The position numbers were made by a program, and so were the translations under genes. A stretch of 64,000 nt of DNA. Origin: Flectonema sp. DT1601 (lineage: Eukaryota > Euglenozoa > Diplonemea > Diplonemida > Diplonemidae). The notes under the pieces are model-generated. The model saw nothing but the letters and a program-made list of their open reading frames with translations. It searched no databases and had not been told where the DNA came from. Positions 42,185 to 53,723 of this stretch are shown here, piece after piece. Within the stretch, counting starts at the first letter, position 1; every line of letters starts with the position of its first letter. The stretch spans positions 1,050,823 to 1,114,822 of the forward strand of contig OZ025807.1 of the NCBI GenBank assembly GCA_964019425.1, read 5' to 3'.

Positions 42185-43531
42185 CTAACCAAATAGATCG
42201 TATGAAGGTTCTTCTTCTTCTAACATTGCTTCGTGTTTTGCATCCTTTGCTCTTCGGTATTCACTATTCTCATCAACAGGAGTAGTGACAGAAGAAAGAT
42301 GAATATAATTCGGAATCTCAACATTTCCTAACTGATGGATACACGATGAGTATACCTCAGGGCTCTCAATATCATCTGGTTGAGGTGAGGCGAGTTCAGC
42401 ATCTCGCAACTCGCGAAGAATTGATCGAAATTTTGTTAACATCGACTCGGGTCCCGTAGACATCTGCTGCAGTGGACTCTCAGGGGTTTGCTCAGATATT
42501 TTTGCTCTGATGGATGGATGGAGCTGTAATGATTGATGTGTTATTTTGTACACGTGATTTTTTATCTGACAAACTTGAGTTCTGTGAGTCTCACAGATGT
42601 CGAGGTATTCTTCCGCTGTGGCGATTGCCTGCAGTCGAGCGTTAACATTTTTAACTGAGAAATGACGTCCCGAAACAATAAAATTTTTAGGGTTCGAAAA
42701 CAATCTGGGTTCCCAAAGCAATGTGTCTGCAGACATGACACCGTCACAGCCGGTGGCAGTTAAACAGGATTGAATATCATCATAACTCCAGACATTTCCA
42801 TTAGCGAACATCGGGACATCAGGAAGTGATTCCCTAACCATTTTTATTTGTTCCCAGTCTGCGGCTCCCGGAGCAACTCCTTTAGCCTCTCTAAGTCTTC
42901 CATGAACGCCGAGCATTGTAGCGCCTGCGTCAACAAGAGTTTTTGCATAAGCTATTGTGTGAAGTGGGTCGGGGAATATTCTAATCTTCGCAGTTATCGG
43001 AAGTGATAAATTATTATCCATTTCAGATATTAAATTTCTTATTAAAGGGATGTCATCCATCAGGAAGGCTCCATAAAACCCTTTTCGAGCAATCCCCTGA
43101 GGACAACCAAGGTTGAGATCGATAGCCTTCGCACCAGAATGCTCGACTAATCGTCCTGCTTGAACTAATATTTCCGGATCATGACCACAGAATTGGATAA
43201 ACATGTTGGTATCTCCAGGACATGTTGAAAATTCTCTCAATCGATAACAATCTTGTTTCTCCCTTACGAACATCGCACTATTCACCATGGGACTGTAGCA
43301 TAAATCAGCTCCGTACTTTTTACACAACAATCTAAATGACAGTTCACTTGCGTCGACCATCGGAGCTACGACTTTTGTCGGTCGTCCCAACAAGTTATAA
43401 AGTTCGTATCCTCTAGGTTTATTTTCTACAGTCCATATCCAAGGAACGTCGACCGCTTCATTTGAATGCTCGCATTGACATGAGAACTTTGAATTGCCTG
43501 GCATCGCATTAAAGTGTGTCGTGCGATCCAT
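42185..43531 (-). CDS. tRNA-dihydrouridine synthase, Dus1 type
   Basis: Reduces uridine to dihydrouridine in the D loop of tRNA (U16/U17 for Dus1), using FMN and NAD(P)H. 448 residues, intronless. FMN/TIM-barrel motifs: VVAPMVDASELSFRLLC (N-terminal Dus signature), CGHDPEILVQA, DLNLGCPQGIARKGFYGAFL with the catalytic Cys (~145), ITAKIRIF, GVHGRLREAKG, PMFANGNVWSYDD and GVMSADTLLWEP. GCPQGIA plus the YGAFL box is typical of Dus1 rather than Dus2, Dus3 or Dus4. The C-terminal ~130 residues contain a helical domain and an acidic, probably disordered end. One gene among a run of minus-strand housekeeping genes. Confidence 0.92.
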   Translation of the reverse strand: MDRTTHFNAMPGNSKFSCQCEHSNEAVDVPWIWTVENKPRGYELYNLLGRPTKVVAPMVDASELSFRLLCKKYGADLCYSPMVNSAMFVREKQDCYRLREFSTCPGDTNMFIQFCGHDPEILVQAGRLVEHSGAKAIDLNLGCPQGIARKGFYGAFLMDDIPLIRNLISEMDNNLSLPITAKIRIFPDPLHTIAYAKTLVDAGATMLGVHGRLREAKGVAPGAADWEQIKMVRESLPDVPMFANGNVWSYDDIQSCLTATGCDGVMSADTLLWEPRLFSNPKNFIVSGRHFSVKNVNARLQAIATAEEYLDICETHRTQVCQIKNHVYKITHQSLQLHPSIRAKISEQTPESPLQQMSTGPESMLTKFRSILRELRDAELASPQPDDIESPEVYSSCIHQLGNVEIPNYIHLSSVTTPVDENSEYRRAKDAKHEAMLEEEEPSYDLFG

Positions 43532-44385
43532 TGTTGTCGTTATTGTTTTCTTTTCTTTTCTTTTTTTGATATGATGACTTTGTGAAAAGGGGAAAACATA
43601 AAATCTCCAAACACTTTTGAGAAAGAAATGCCTTTTGAAAAATATTTATCGACACGATTGCTTTTTTTTTTTTTTTTTTTTTTCCTGTTATGAAGATAAG
43701 AAATAAATAAGTTTTGTTTTTTTTGAATTTGTTTTTTTTTACGTCACAAGTATATCCGCAACCCAAGGTCCCAAATAATAAATAAAATAAAAATGAAATT
43801 TTTCTTTATTTTTTTTTTTTTTTTTTTCTTGTTATACAGGATGGCTTCTAGCACTGAACTACAATACGGGTGCGTAAGCGCGTGCACATCAGTGCAAAGT
43901 GATCGGCTGAAGTGTCACCTAAAAACGTGACTCGCTCGACCATGGTTGATAAGTACTGATAGGATATTTTCAATTCAAAAAAAAAATAAAACTACGGGAG
44001 GAAGCACATCACCACTGCCTGAAAAACACGAAAACGGAGCTGCAAAATGTCGTGGTATAGCAAGTGGTCGACGAGAATAAATAAACGGAAATTGCAGAGA
44101 CATCACAATAGAATACTTTGCAGATTAAAAAAAAGACAACAGAGAGATGGGAAAAGAAGAATAATAATGTCAAAAGATTTAAAAAAAAAGAATTTTCTCG
44201 TATCTCCGATACTATTTTTTTTTTATTCCTATCCATCTCCTCCTTGTTCTCTTGTTATTTTTCTTTTTTCTTTTCTTTTCTTTTTTTTCTTAAACAAATG
44301 ATTGTTTTCCTATATTGTTTTTTTATAAAAGTTTTTTTTTTTTTTTTTCACAAAAAAAAAAAAACTCATCATTGCAAGGCAATGT
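43532..44385. other. Intergenic, T/A-run region
   Basis: Runs of T at 43663-43682, 43810-43827, 44217-44223 and 44333-44348 (A-rich at 44352-44363). A plus-strand 29-codon frame at 43841-43930 (ATG directly after TTGTTATACAGG) is noted but has no other support. Confidence 0.45.
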
Positions 44386-44712
44386 TTATGCCTTTAGGGT
44401 CTCCAAGAAGGAGATAAGGTCAGACCTGTCCTTCTCCTTCTTCAAACCAGCGAAGGCCATCTTGTTTCCTGGCATGAACTTCTTCGGGTTAGTGATGTAC
44501 TCGTCGAGAACTTCCTGGGTCCATGTGATGGCAGCGTCCTGGTTAGCCTTTGAGTAGGCAAATCCCGGAACGGTTCCAGAGGTACGTCCGACGATTCCGA
44601 ACAAGTTTGGTCCAACTCCGTTGGCACCTCCGTCAGCGAAGGTATGACACTGTCCGGCACGGGTCTCAGCGAGCTTCTTTCCCTTCTTTGCGTCTCCTCC
44701 CTTGTATGACAT
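44386..44712 (-). CDS. Mitochondrial cytochrome c with single-cysteine haem site
   Basis: The electron carrier between complexes III and IV in the intermembrane space. 108 residues, intronless, the usual length. The haem site is RAGQCH: the second Cys and His are present but the first Cys is Ala, so haem is attached by one thioether. The rest is canonical: [20 protein letters not shown], the Met-ligand region [13 protein letters not shown] and C-terminal [10 protein letters not shown]. Single-cysteine mitochondrial cytochrome c is known from Euglenozoa, whose haem lyase differs from HCCS/Ccm. An A-run directly precedes the ATG on the coding strand and ACAG lies ~20 nt upstream, giving a very short 5' leader. 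Confidence 0.95.
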   Translation of the reverse strand: MSYKGGDAKKGKKLAETRAGQCHTFADGGANGVGPNLFGIVGRTSGTVPGFAYSKANQDAAITWTQEVLDEYITNPKKFMPGNKMAFAGLKKEKDRSDLISFLETLKA

Positions 44713-47041
44713 GTTTTTTTTTTTTTTTGTGTGGTAAGTCTGTTAAGTGTTTTAGTATTAAAAATTACTCAAAGCTTATCTTATTGGGTTTAGGTATGAA
44801 CAACTTCCTTTCCTCATTTTCTACTAAAAAAGGAATTATAATTTCTTACCAACGTAGTTACCTAAATTAGAAGCATTCTACTCATCTGAACTAAGTTACG
44901 TCGACCGAAAAGCAAATTAAAATAAATAAGATGGGCGGCGGGAATGGGTTGAGAAGAGAGGGGAAACCCAAATATAATTTTGTAACCAGCCACAGTCACA
45001 GCAACAACAAAGGTACGGCGGGTTTGCAGTACTTGCTTGATTTGTTTTTTTTTTTTTTTTTTTTTTTTTTTCCTCCTAAACTCTTTCACACAGTCCAGGG
45101 CTTCATATGGGAACAATCAGTGGTTGCTATAGTATTTCAGAAAGCAAAAAAAAAAAACTAAGAAGTAGGTCTCGCAATGTAAACTTGTATAACATGTCTC
45201 TTTGTTATTTTTTATTTTAAAGAATGTTTTCTCTCCACTCCCCCTCGCCCTCCCCCTTTTTTTTTTTTTTTTTTTAGTTTATTTTTGATCGAAAACAATT
45301 CCAAGAAAAAGAGTCGATTGTTTTTTTTTTTTTTTTTCTTTTTTTTTTAACCAAATCCAAAATAGTTTAAGTTTTTTTTTTTTTAAAAAAATTCCTCAGT
45401 AATCCTCGGCTCAACAATAATGTTCACACGGATGCGACTGAAATATTAAAAACATATTTCTGAGCACTTACTACACACTTTGAAATGAATTGTGTCCTCC
45501 AGAAACAACCGAAAACAAGCAATGATGAAAGCTTGTAATTCCCTCTCCCCTTCATGAAATGATCCATACACTTTGACAGCAATACTGACGCAAGGAGGAA
45601 CACATCGATGTCAACTAGGATCGACTCTCAAACTGAAATAATTTCTTTTCTTTTACTCCGACCTTTGTCAGATCAAAAGAAAAATAATAAATGACAGGGG
45701 GGGTAATTTGATACTGCATTCTTAAGCTCAAAGGGAGGGGGGGAAAAATCTTGAAAAAAAACTGAAATAATAATAATTAAGGATTAAAAAACTGTGAACA
45801 CCATGCTAACATGTGTTTGAAATTTAACGACAAAAAAAGGAAAGGAAAGGAAAAGAAAGAAAGAAATCGTGCACAATATTTCACAAATAAGTTGTTTTTA
45901 TTTTACTCTCTCTGGCTTCTTATACACTTGCAGTGAAAATCAGAAAATACATTATTTCACTCCTGGGCTGAGCGTGAAGTTTTTTTACTTTATTTAAATG
46001 CATGCATTTTGGTTAGGCCCGATGCCGCTCAGGCATTTTTCTTTTTGGGACTCATTTTTGGACATCTGAAAAAAAAAAATTTTCTTTTTTTTTTTCCTGA
46101 AAAAAAAATTTTTTCTTCACAGTTTTCCATTTAGAATCTCACTTGAATCCCAAAAAATGCATCCACCGGAATCGAACCTGGGTCCCATAGACCGCTGGTG
46201 TAAATTTTCCCTTCGAAGCCTCCTATCGTAAAATAAAACGACGGTTTTAGATGCAAAATCAGATACAGATTTTCACTTGTGGGTGGGTTTTACCGAGTGT
46301 GTGTTTACCTCACGAGCGAAGCAAGTGGGGTAATGAAACGAGCAAACCCACTCGGTAAAAACCCACGCGTGAAAATCAGACTATCTGATTTTCATTAAAT
46401 CAATAGTTGTTTTTTTTTTTTTTTTTTTTTTTTTTTTTCCTTTCATGTATGAAAAAACATAAAACTAAAAGCCGTTGTCGTCCCTCCTGTTTTTTTATTG
46501 TTTTTCTCCCAATTAATAGATTTGCAAGTGTTCATTCGGAGGTTTAAAAAAAAAAAAAAAAAAAAGGGGCAAGCATTAAAGAAATAAGATTCACGATCAC
46601 TTTGCATGTTCTCCCCGACAAAAAATATAAGGGTGAATAAAAAAAATGATGGAAAAAAAAAAAAACACGCCATGTGACACTCGGCTAGCAATCTCTGTAA
46701 GCCACCGAAAGTCAACAATAAATATATCCTTATAACAATGAATGAATGGTGCATTTGTTTTTTGTTTTTGTTTTTCCCCTTTTTTGCGAATGAATAACAA
46801 AAAATTCGCAAAGAAAAAATAAAAACAAAAATAATTTTAAAAAAAAAACAACTCAAGAAAAAAAATACAGAACAAGCTAACTTAACAGAAAGTATTTTTT
46901 TTTTTTATTATTTTTTTTTTTTTTCGCTCGGATATTAAACTACTGTATATTACTTTTAAAAAAAAAAAAAAATTAAAATTAAAATTAAAAAGCAGCAGTT
47001 ACAAGTGGACTCATACAGAGGTGAGCTCTCTCACTGGGTCA
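44713..47041. other. Long low-complexity intergenic region
   Basis: About 2.3 kb with many T- and A-runs (45040-45070, 45260-45280, 45322-45350, 46408-46438, 46545-46565, 46898-46924, 46960-46972), a G-run repeat at 45697-45745, and a MITE-like hairpin at 46254-46395. A tRNA T-arm-like stretch lies at 46146-46180 on the minus strand. No protein gene recognised. Confidence 0.45.
46254..46395. repeat. MITE-like hairpin
   Basis: The left arm (AAAATCAGATACAGATTTTCAC...GTGGGT...TTTTACCGAGTG) pairs with the right arm (CACTCGGTAAAAACCCACGC, then GTGAAAATCAGA...CTGATTTTC). Arms ~50 nt, loop ~40 nt. No coding capacity. Looks like a small non-autonomous DNA element or its terminal inverted repeats. 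Confidence 0.55.
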
Positions 47042-50000
47042 TCACTTTATACTTGAATTTGCTACTTTCTTTGAGGACGACTTCAGTTTTGTCGCTTCTG
47101 CACTTCTGGCTGGTGCTGGAAAGCTGTCTTTGATCCCAGCATTCTGTAGCTGTGTGCGAAGCCTGTTTAGTTTTTTTAATGTAATTTACTTTTTTGAAGT
47201 TTTAAGAGGAGTTGCATGTTTAAAACACTGATGTCGAGAGGGGGAGTGGTCAACATAGTGAGGGCGTTGTTGACGGCTTCGGTGACAATATATGCAGGGA
47301 GACCCAAAGAAGTCAAAGCTACCGTCGGCACGAAAAAAAACCATCACCCGCGTCCCTTTTTTTTTAAAGGGGGGCGTGAAATTTTGACAATGTAAAAACA
47401 GTAACAACTTTAGGTATTAAAAACAAAATTAATATCAAGTACTCGACTGAAAAATATTTGTAGTTGTTAATCAAAGAAAAATTACTTTAGAAAAAAAGAA
47501 AATTATATTTTTTGTCTTACTGACCAGAAGACGTTGTCATAAAAAGGGGAAAACGTGTTGGAAACACAAACCTTTTCAACGCTGTCTCCCTTTCAGGATC
47601 ACTGTCATCCAGTCGGGTTATCACGGGTGCTGAGAGGCTAAGACTTTCTCGTCGGCTGTATTGTGTTGCGTTGCGTTGTGATTATTATTATTATTATTAG
47701 TCATTTCCAGAGATGAATAACAAAACAAAAACCTACCTCGATGTTGGTCGAATCGGTGATGCACTAGCTTTCTTCCTGGGAGAGAGTTCTGCAGATTTCT
47801 TACGCTCTGGTGGCCACTGTGAACTAAACATCGGCGGGTCTATCATGGTGTTGCTTCGAACTCTGCTGATTGGTTTCTTCTTTTTATTGACTGAGCGGAC
47901 AGTACCAGTGAAAGAGTTTCGCTCCGCCTTGGGTTTTGGACCGCTCGGATTCGTCAGCGATCGTCGAGCAGCACCAGTGAATTCCGTCATACTACGAGAG
48001 TGTGACGAATCAGCTCCCCGAACTCTTCTGTGGATTGGTTGAGATACGACGACATCAGAACGATCACCTTGCAACCTTTCCTCGGCATCAAAACATGGGG
48101 TGCTTTGTGAAAACCCAACTACCCGAGGCGGCATCGGCCTTGCGTACTCTTCGGTAGTATTTCCTTCCGAATGAACATTTAAAGTCCCTTCCAAGTTTAA
48201 AGTATTTCGTAATGGCGATGAAATAGCCATGTGTCCTCCCAATTGTTCTCCAGTTGGCAACATGAGCTGCGGTGATTTGCGAGGAGAACACACTATCGAT
48301 GAACCAGTACTGGATCTGTGCCTCTGAAGATTAGAATATTTTTGTTCTTTAATAGTGGTGGGAACTCTATTTGTCGGAGTATTTTTAACAGAATGTACGT
48401 CTTCATAACTACCTGTTGCTTCAGATAGAGCCAGAGAAGAAACTGTTCCCTGAGCAATATCCTCTTGATCAACAGAAATCTCATCGTACGCAGGAATGGC
48501 GTGTAATTGTGAATGTGATGAGCTTTGTTGCTGTCTTTTCTTAGCCTGCATACTTTTTTGTTTTTGCAATTGAGCAGGAGTCATGTTATTATTCTTTGAT
48601 TCCTCCTCCCTGGCTTTTCTTGCTACGGCGGATCGTTCTGCAGCTCTCTGAATAGCTTCGAGGGCGTCGTTGGTAGGTTTTCGCGGTTTTGAAGACTTTG
48701 ATAGAAAATCTTCCGACGCAATGTCAGCATCAGTTGGACTTTGTGTTTGAGGAGTGACTGATCGTTGATGACCAGGATACACTAAGTCTGCAACACGTGG
48801 AATTTTTTTAGATGGTTTCATTGTTGAAGACACGGATGTAATCGCCTTTTCACTTTCTCTGTTAGTCGATACCCGCAAACCAGATGAAATTGATTTTGAA
48901 AATTTCCCGTCAGTTGGTTGCGAACCGACAGCAGGTTTCGATCTGATAACCGGCGCTGATGAATTAAAGTTTGGGCTGATTGGGTTTGCCTGCGATGAAG
49001 AATTCGTACGACTTGCAATATCAGTTTTCCTTCGTAACGGACTCTTTGGGGACAATATCAACGGTGAGACTGACCTACGAGATGCACTACCTGGTTTGGG
49101 TGAAACAGATCTCCGACTTGTGGTGTCGGAAACGTCACTACGAAAAGCAGGCTTTGGACTGCTGCTCTTAATTCTGAGGTTCTGTTCTGAAGGTGACGGC
49201 ATTCTGACTGCAGCACGGCCAGGAGAAACCGAGGGCGATCCTTTCTTTGGTGAAACCGATCGCCTGGAGTCAATCTTTGGTGTTACTTTAGAATGTGTCC
49301 TTGACACGTCAGGAGTTGATTGCGAAAGTGTTTTAATATTTTTATTATCAACAGATACTGGTTTTGGAGTAGTCATTCTAACTCTGTTATTCACATCAAT
49401 AGTCGTACATAAAGAAGTAGTCTTCGTAGTTTCTGATTTCCCTCCGACAGTTGACGTCGAAGGCTTTTTCGAAACGTCTAAAGACGTAAATTTCGGAGAG
49501 TCGCTCCTATTTGAATTCTTACTCGGTGACAGCATGGTACCCTTTGGGGAACTAATTCTTGTTGCGCAACTTGGAATCATCGGTGAGGAAGACCTCTTGG
49601 CAGCTGGTGGCGTCTCGCTCTTCGCTACCTTTGGAGAGCCCAACATAGCCACTCGAGGTATTCTAGGTGAACTACTTCGTACTGGTGTTCCAGAAGTTGA
49701 ACTTCTGACTGCAAGTTTTGGGCTTTCAGTTTTCAATGGTTCCACTGCAGTGTTTTCTTTCATATCGATGACCAGATCTTTCGGTTTTGGTATCCTGTGG
49801 GTAGCTGACTCCATCTGTGGAGAATTTGTTTTAGTTGCAGACTTACTGTCACCTGCCCGGGGTGAAATAGTGCTATTCTTTTTGTGAGAAGGAGCAAATT
49901 TCGTGGGTTTGGTTGACTCGTTTCTCGGAGACGTGCCCTCCACTTTCGGTTGTGTAGTGGAGCTTGTTGAACGAGGGGACTTACTGCCAGATTTATTACT

Positions 50001-53000
50001 AACTGATGAGTTGTTTACTTTGTTAATCGGTGGAGAAGTTGGGCTATTATTTAGTGATGACGGTACTGCAGACTTCAAAGGCGTCGTTGCAACGTCTGGT
50101 TGATTATCCTGCGGTATCTTAGCATCAGAACCTGATTTATGTGAGGCAGTGCTGCCAACTTGATCAACACTCGACTTACGAGGAGCACTGGAAGTACTCC
50201 GTTTTGTTGTCTTTGATTTTGAATCATTTGAAACTGTGGTGTTATTTTTATCACCCGCATCGGTACTTGATTTTTGTGTAGCAGCACTTTGAATTCCCTC
50301 AGTCTGTTTCAAAGCAGAAACCATGACAGATGTCGATGAAGAAGTATTATTATTACCTGGACTATCATCATCAGATAATAAGAACTCATCATGAATGGAT
50401 TGCTTTGGATTAAATGTAACTGCAGGTCTTTGAATAGAAGTCTCAATAGGTGATATTATACCGTGAAGTAAAGCATCAGATGCCCTTCTCGAATTGCTAT
50501 CAGACTTTGAACTCGTACTCAATGAAGCAGAGGGTCTCCTCATTTTCAAAGAGGCATTCAAACTGTTACTTGGAGGGCTTGCAACAAGAGGAGGAGAAGT
50601 AAAAGTTGGGAAAGGATGTAAAGGAGGTTTAACAGGAGTATCACCCGACTGAGATAATCGCCTAATTGAGTGTGACATCGGAGGTGACGCAGAAGGAATA
50701 CTTCCTCTACGAGATGGGAAGAAAGGAACGTTGTCTCCAAAACTAGACATCCTCCTGTCAGCTCTATAACCCAAACCAGAACCAGACGCTTCTAACGGTG
50801 GCGATATTGGTAGACTCATTCTCCTCGCAGCAACAGTACTAGATCTCCTTCTCGTTCCGGATATCGTAGGAGAACCATCAGCCCAATCTTTTATTGCTTG
50901 TGGTACAGTCGTTGGTGATAAGTCTGTCGGTGACAATCCGATGTCATCTTTAGAAGAATCTGTTGGTTTTATCAGTGCAGATGTTAAGGCTCGAAGCTCA
51001 TTTCTCTCATTGTCATCGTCCGACTCAGAATTGTAGCAGGTGACACCAGGGAATTCTCCATACTCTCCGTCAACAGATCCCTCGGCTTCAGATTGCCAGA
51101 TAACACTGCTGTTTAGATTTCGTGAAATCATCGATTTCCTCCTCCCACTCCTCCCAACACTCTTCCCTACCTGTTGTCGAGGACCAGGAGGAGACAAGGG
51201 TCTCATGATAGGGCTGCCCGGTTTCATTATTGGGCTTGCCATAGGTCCCATTTTCGGAGAATGTCGCGGTGAATGTGTAGGTGAAATTCTTCTATTGTTA
51301 AAACGGAATGAACCAAAGCTTTCGATTCCAGGGAGTTTCTTCTTTGCCGGAGATGCCGAGCCGACTCTCGAACCACGACGGCCCATGCCGGCGGCTGTTC
51401 CAGTACGAAAAATGCGAGACATAGTTCCAGTACGTTTTGTTTTAATTGTTGATTTGAGGAATGGCTTGTCGACTTCAATTGGATCATCAGCATCATCGCT
51501 GTTGTATTCTTGAAGTGACATACAAGACTTATCATATTCAGTGTGTAGCTCGTCAAGTTTACTTTGGGGTGCTGAAGCTAGTGGAACTTGCTTCCCAAGT
51601 TCTTGAAAATCGAGTATTTTTAATAATAATTTTCCCAAACATTTCATTTTCGATACAATTAATCTATTCTTCCTTCTTTTTTTCTGAACAACTTGATTAT
51701 CATCGAGAAGAGTTGCTGCTAACCTGACTAAGTCATCAGCACCAGAAATAAACCTGTTGAGAACAGATGGGTGGAAATCATCATTGGCGCGGATTATCAC
51801 CTCGTCGAGGTCATTTCGAGCCTCACCAAGATTCTTTGTTTGAATAGTACGATCCTTTTCAAGAGCAATCAAATATTGAGTTTCATCAACACGTCTTTCA
51901 TCCATGACTGGAGGTCTTTGTGGGAAAACACCAATTACTAATCCAGATGGTTGGAGAACAAGTTTTCCAACATTATCACAGCAGCCTACGAATTGAACAC
52001 CCGTTGCATATGTATAGTCTTCAGGTGCTTTAAGTGTTAGTCTTGTTTCCAGTTGACCTCCCGACAAACGCAATATCTGAGAAACATCAAACACTGGTTG
52101 CATATTACAACAAGTTACAATCCACCCAACAGAATTGTGAGCTTGTTGTTGATCTGCTAGTGTTCCAGGTCTGATCATTAAGACGTAGATTTTGTTTTCA
52201 GATTTTTGAAATCTAATTCCCAGTTGTTGATTCAAATCTGTTGGATACCTTCGAATAACAAGTTCCTTGGTAGTCTCCCGAGGGGCAGCAGGAATCGTTA
52301 AGTTGGGTGACCTTTGTGGCACACCCTCACCATTATCACCCAACTCATCTGTAGTCCCATCAGTCTTAGTCCTTGCAGAGCGAGAATCGTGTGTTGGTGA
52401 TCGAGCGCACTCAATTAGCTCGTCGTGAGAAGGGTCTTCCTGAGAAAATGAAGCTCTCTGTCTCTGGAAAACCATAAAACCCTCGCAGTCAAAATGTTCC
52501 ACAGAGCTGTTTTCAAACAAAGGAATTAAAGAGTTAGGATCAAAAGAGCAAGCCCAATATTGGTATGGGCAACCACTTCCCTTTATTTCAACAGAAATAT
52601 CACCAGTGGCGGCAATAGCTGTGCCCATAACTGTAGCATAGTCACAATCGAGAGTTTCGACGGACAATCCAAATGTTTCTTTTACATAAGATTGGATAAT
52701 TGTTGACCTAGAGCCACCTCCAACTATAATCGCCAATGTTGGTTTCCCACTTACCACTGCTCTAATAGCAGCTTTCGTACAACCGTGCAACATTTCTCCT
52801 GCGATCGCCAAGTCTTTGTGTGTAATCAATTTCTTATATTCTTTAACTTGCAACGCCGCCTCTTTCAAACTAGATAGTTCTTTTTTTGCTTTTTCTGCAG
52901 CACTTATAATCTGAGAGTCATAAACATTTCCTTTTGCGGTACTTAAATTCGATGACAGAGCTGTATCCAGGTCATAACCTCCCAAACGAATTCCTCGAGA

Positions 53001-53597
53001 GGCTACAACTTCAATTCTAAGTTCTCCGTTGCTACCAGATGATGTTTTAACCATCGCAGTAGAAGTAAACCTGTGACCACAATCTAAAAATAGGATATCC
53101 CTCTTTATTGACTCAGTTCCAATAATACGAGTGCAATATGCCCAGTATGCTACAACTGCAATTGGAGGTGGTGTAAAAGTCACGTTATTATAACCTGCTG
53201 CAGCACAACACATTAATAAGCGATTCAACTCGGTAGCAGAAAGTGATAATGGAACTGAAATAGAAGCCTTCGTGATGTCTGAATTTAAGAATTTAGAAAT
53301 AGAAGTACGTTGAGCATCAAGCATGTATGACAACAGCTCATCTATTTCGAACTCACGTCCTCCACAACGAGGATGCTCAAGAAGTAAAGGTCTTTTTAGA
53401 TCGAGTGATGCAGTCAAATGTCTAACAAGATTTGGGTGTCTGTTATCTGTTTCCTTAACTGCATCCCTTCCACAGGCTAAATGATCAACAAGCCCAACAG
53501 CATTCCCGAAACTTCCACTCGATAACGATGTGTGTCTTCCATTCTTCCATGAATACCCCCGCACACTCTGACTCCCTAAGTCTATTCCTATCCCCAT
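47042..53597 (-). CDS. HSP70-like ATPase fold fused to PDZ and a giant disordered tail
   Basis: Exons 53597-47737, 47655-47572 and 47162-47042 (introns 81 and 409 nt; phases 2 and 2) give 2021 residues. Residues ~1-375 have the HSP70/actin ATPase fold: GIGIDLGSQSVRGYSW (phosphate 1), ILFLDCGHRFTSTAM (phosphate 2, atypical DCGH), LAIIVGGGSRSTIIQ (adenosine). No substrate-binding domain follows. A PDZ domain lies at ~437-515 (NQQLGIRFQ loop; PGTLADQQQAHNSVGWIV). After a helical region (~600-690) come ~1300 Ser/Pro/Lys-rich residues with many RRSVSPK/SPK motifs, cytoskeleton-like and probably phosphorylated. Start 53597 is chosen because TTTCCCCTACAG (about 53694) looks like an acceptor; the frame extends further upstream. 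The 409-nt intron contains a dispersed repeat. Function unknown. Confidence 0.8.
47457..47552. repeat. Dispersed ~100-nt repeat, copy 2
   Basis: Lies within the 409-nt intron of the HSP70-like gene and matches 32955-33062 in the same orientation, including TTTTGTCTTACTGACCAGAAG and AAAAGGGGAAAAC. Confidence 0.6.
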
Positions 53598-53693
53598 TTG
53601 CTGAGTCTTTCGACCCGACCCTCCCCCCCCGGGGAGTATTGAGGGGGAGCCGTTAATATTAAAAGCAGCGCCCCCGCGCCCTACCCTGGTCCT

Positions 53694-53705
53694 GTAGGGG
53701 AAAGT
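53694..53705 (-). promoter_or_regulatory. Probable splice (trans-splice) acceptor for the HSP70-like gene
   Basis: On the minus strand TTTCAACTTTCCCCTACAG precedes the leader by one base, about 97 nt upstream of the chosen ATG. It decides the start: the in-frame ATG at 53723 would lie inside the pyrimidine tract region. Confidence 0.5.
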
Positions 53706-53723
53706 TGAAATATATAAAAACAA

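Noticed and set aside
43841..43930. A 29-codon plus-strand frame after a strong acceptor-like TTGTTATACAGG
   Set aside because: Too short, no homologue visible, opposite to all neighbouring genes.
46146..46200. A tRNA gene on the minus strand (GGTTCGATTCC plus T-run)
   Set aside because: Only a T-arm-like stretch; D arm and a paired acceptor stem are missing. At best a tRNA fragment.
47186..47407. A minus-strand frame with a Cys/His cluster (CIYCHRSRQQ...HQC)
   Set aside because: It lies in the 409-nt intron of the HSP70-like gene, the Cys/His spacing fits no known finger, and flanking exons join perfectly without it.
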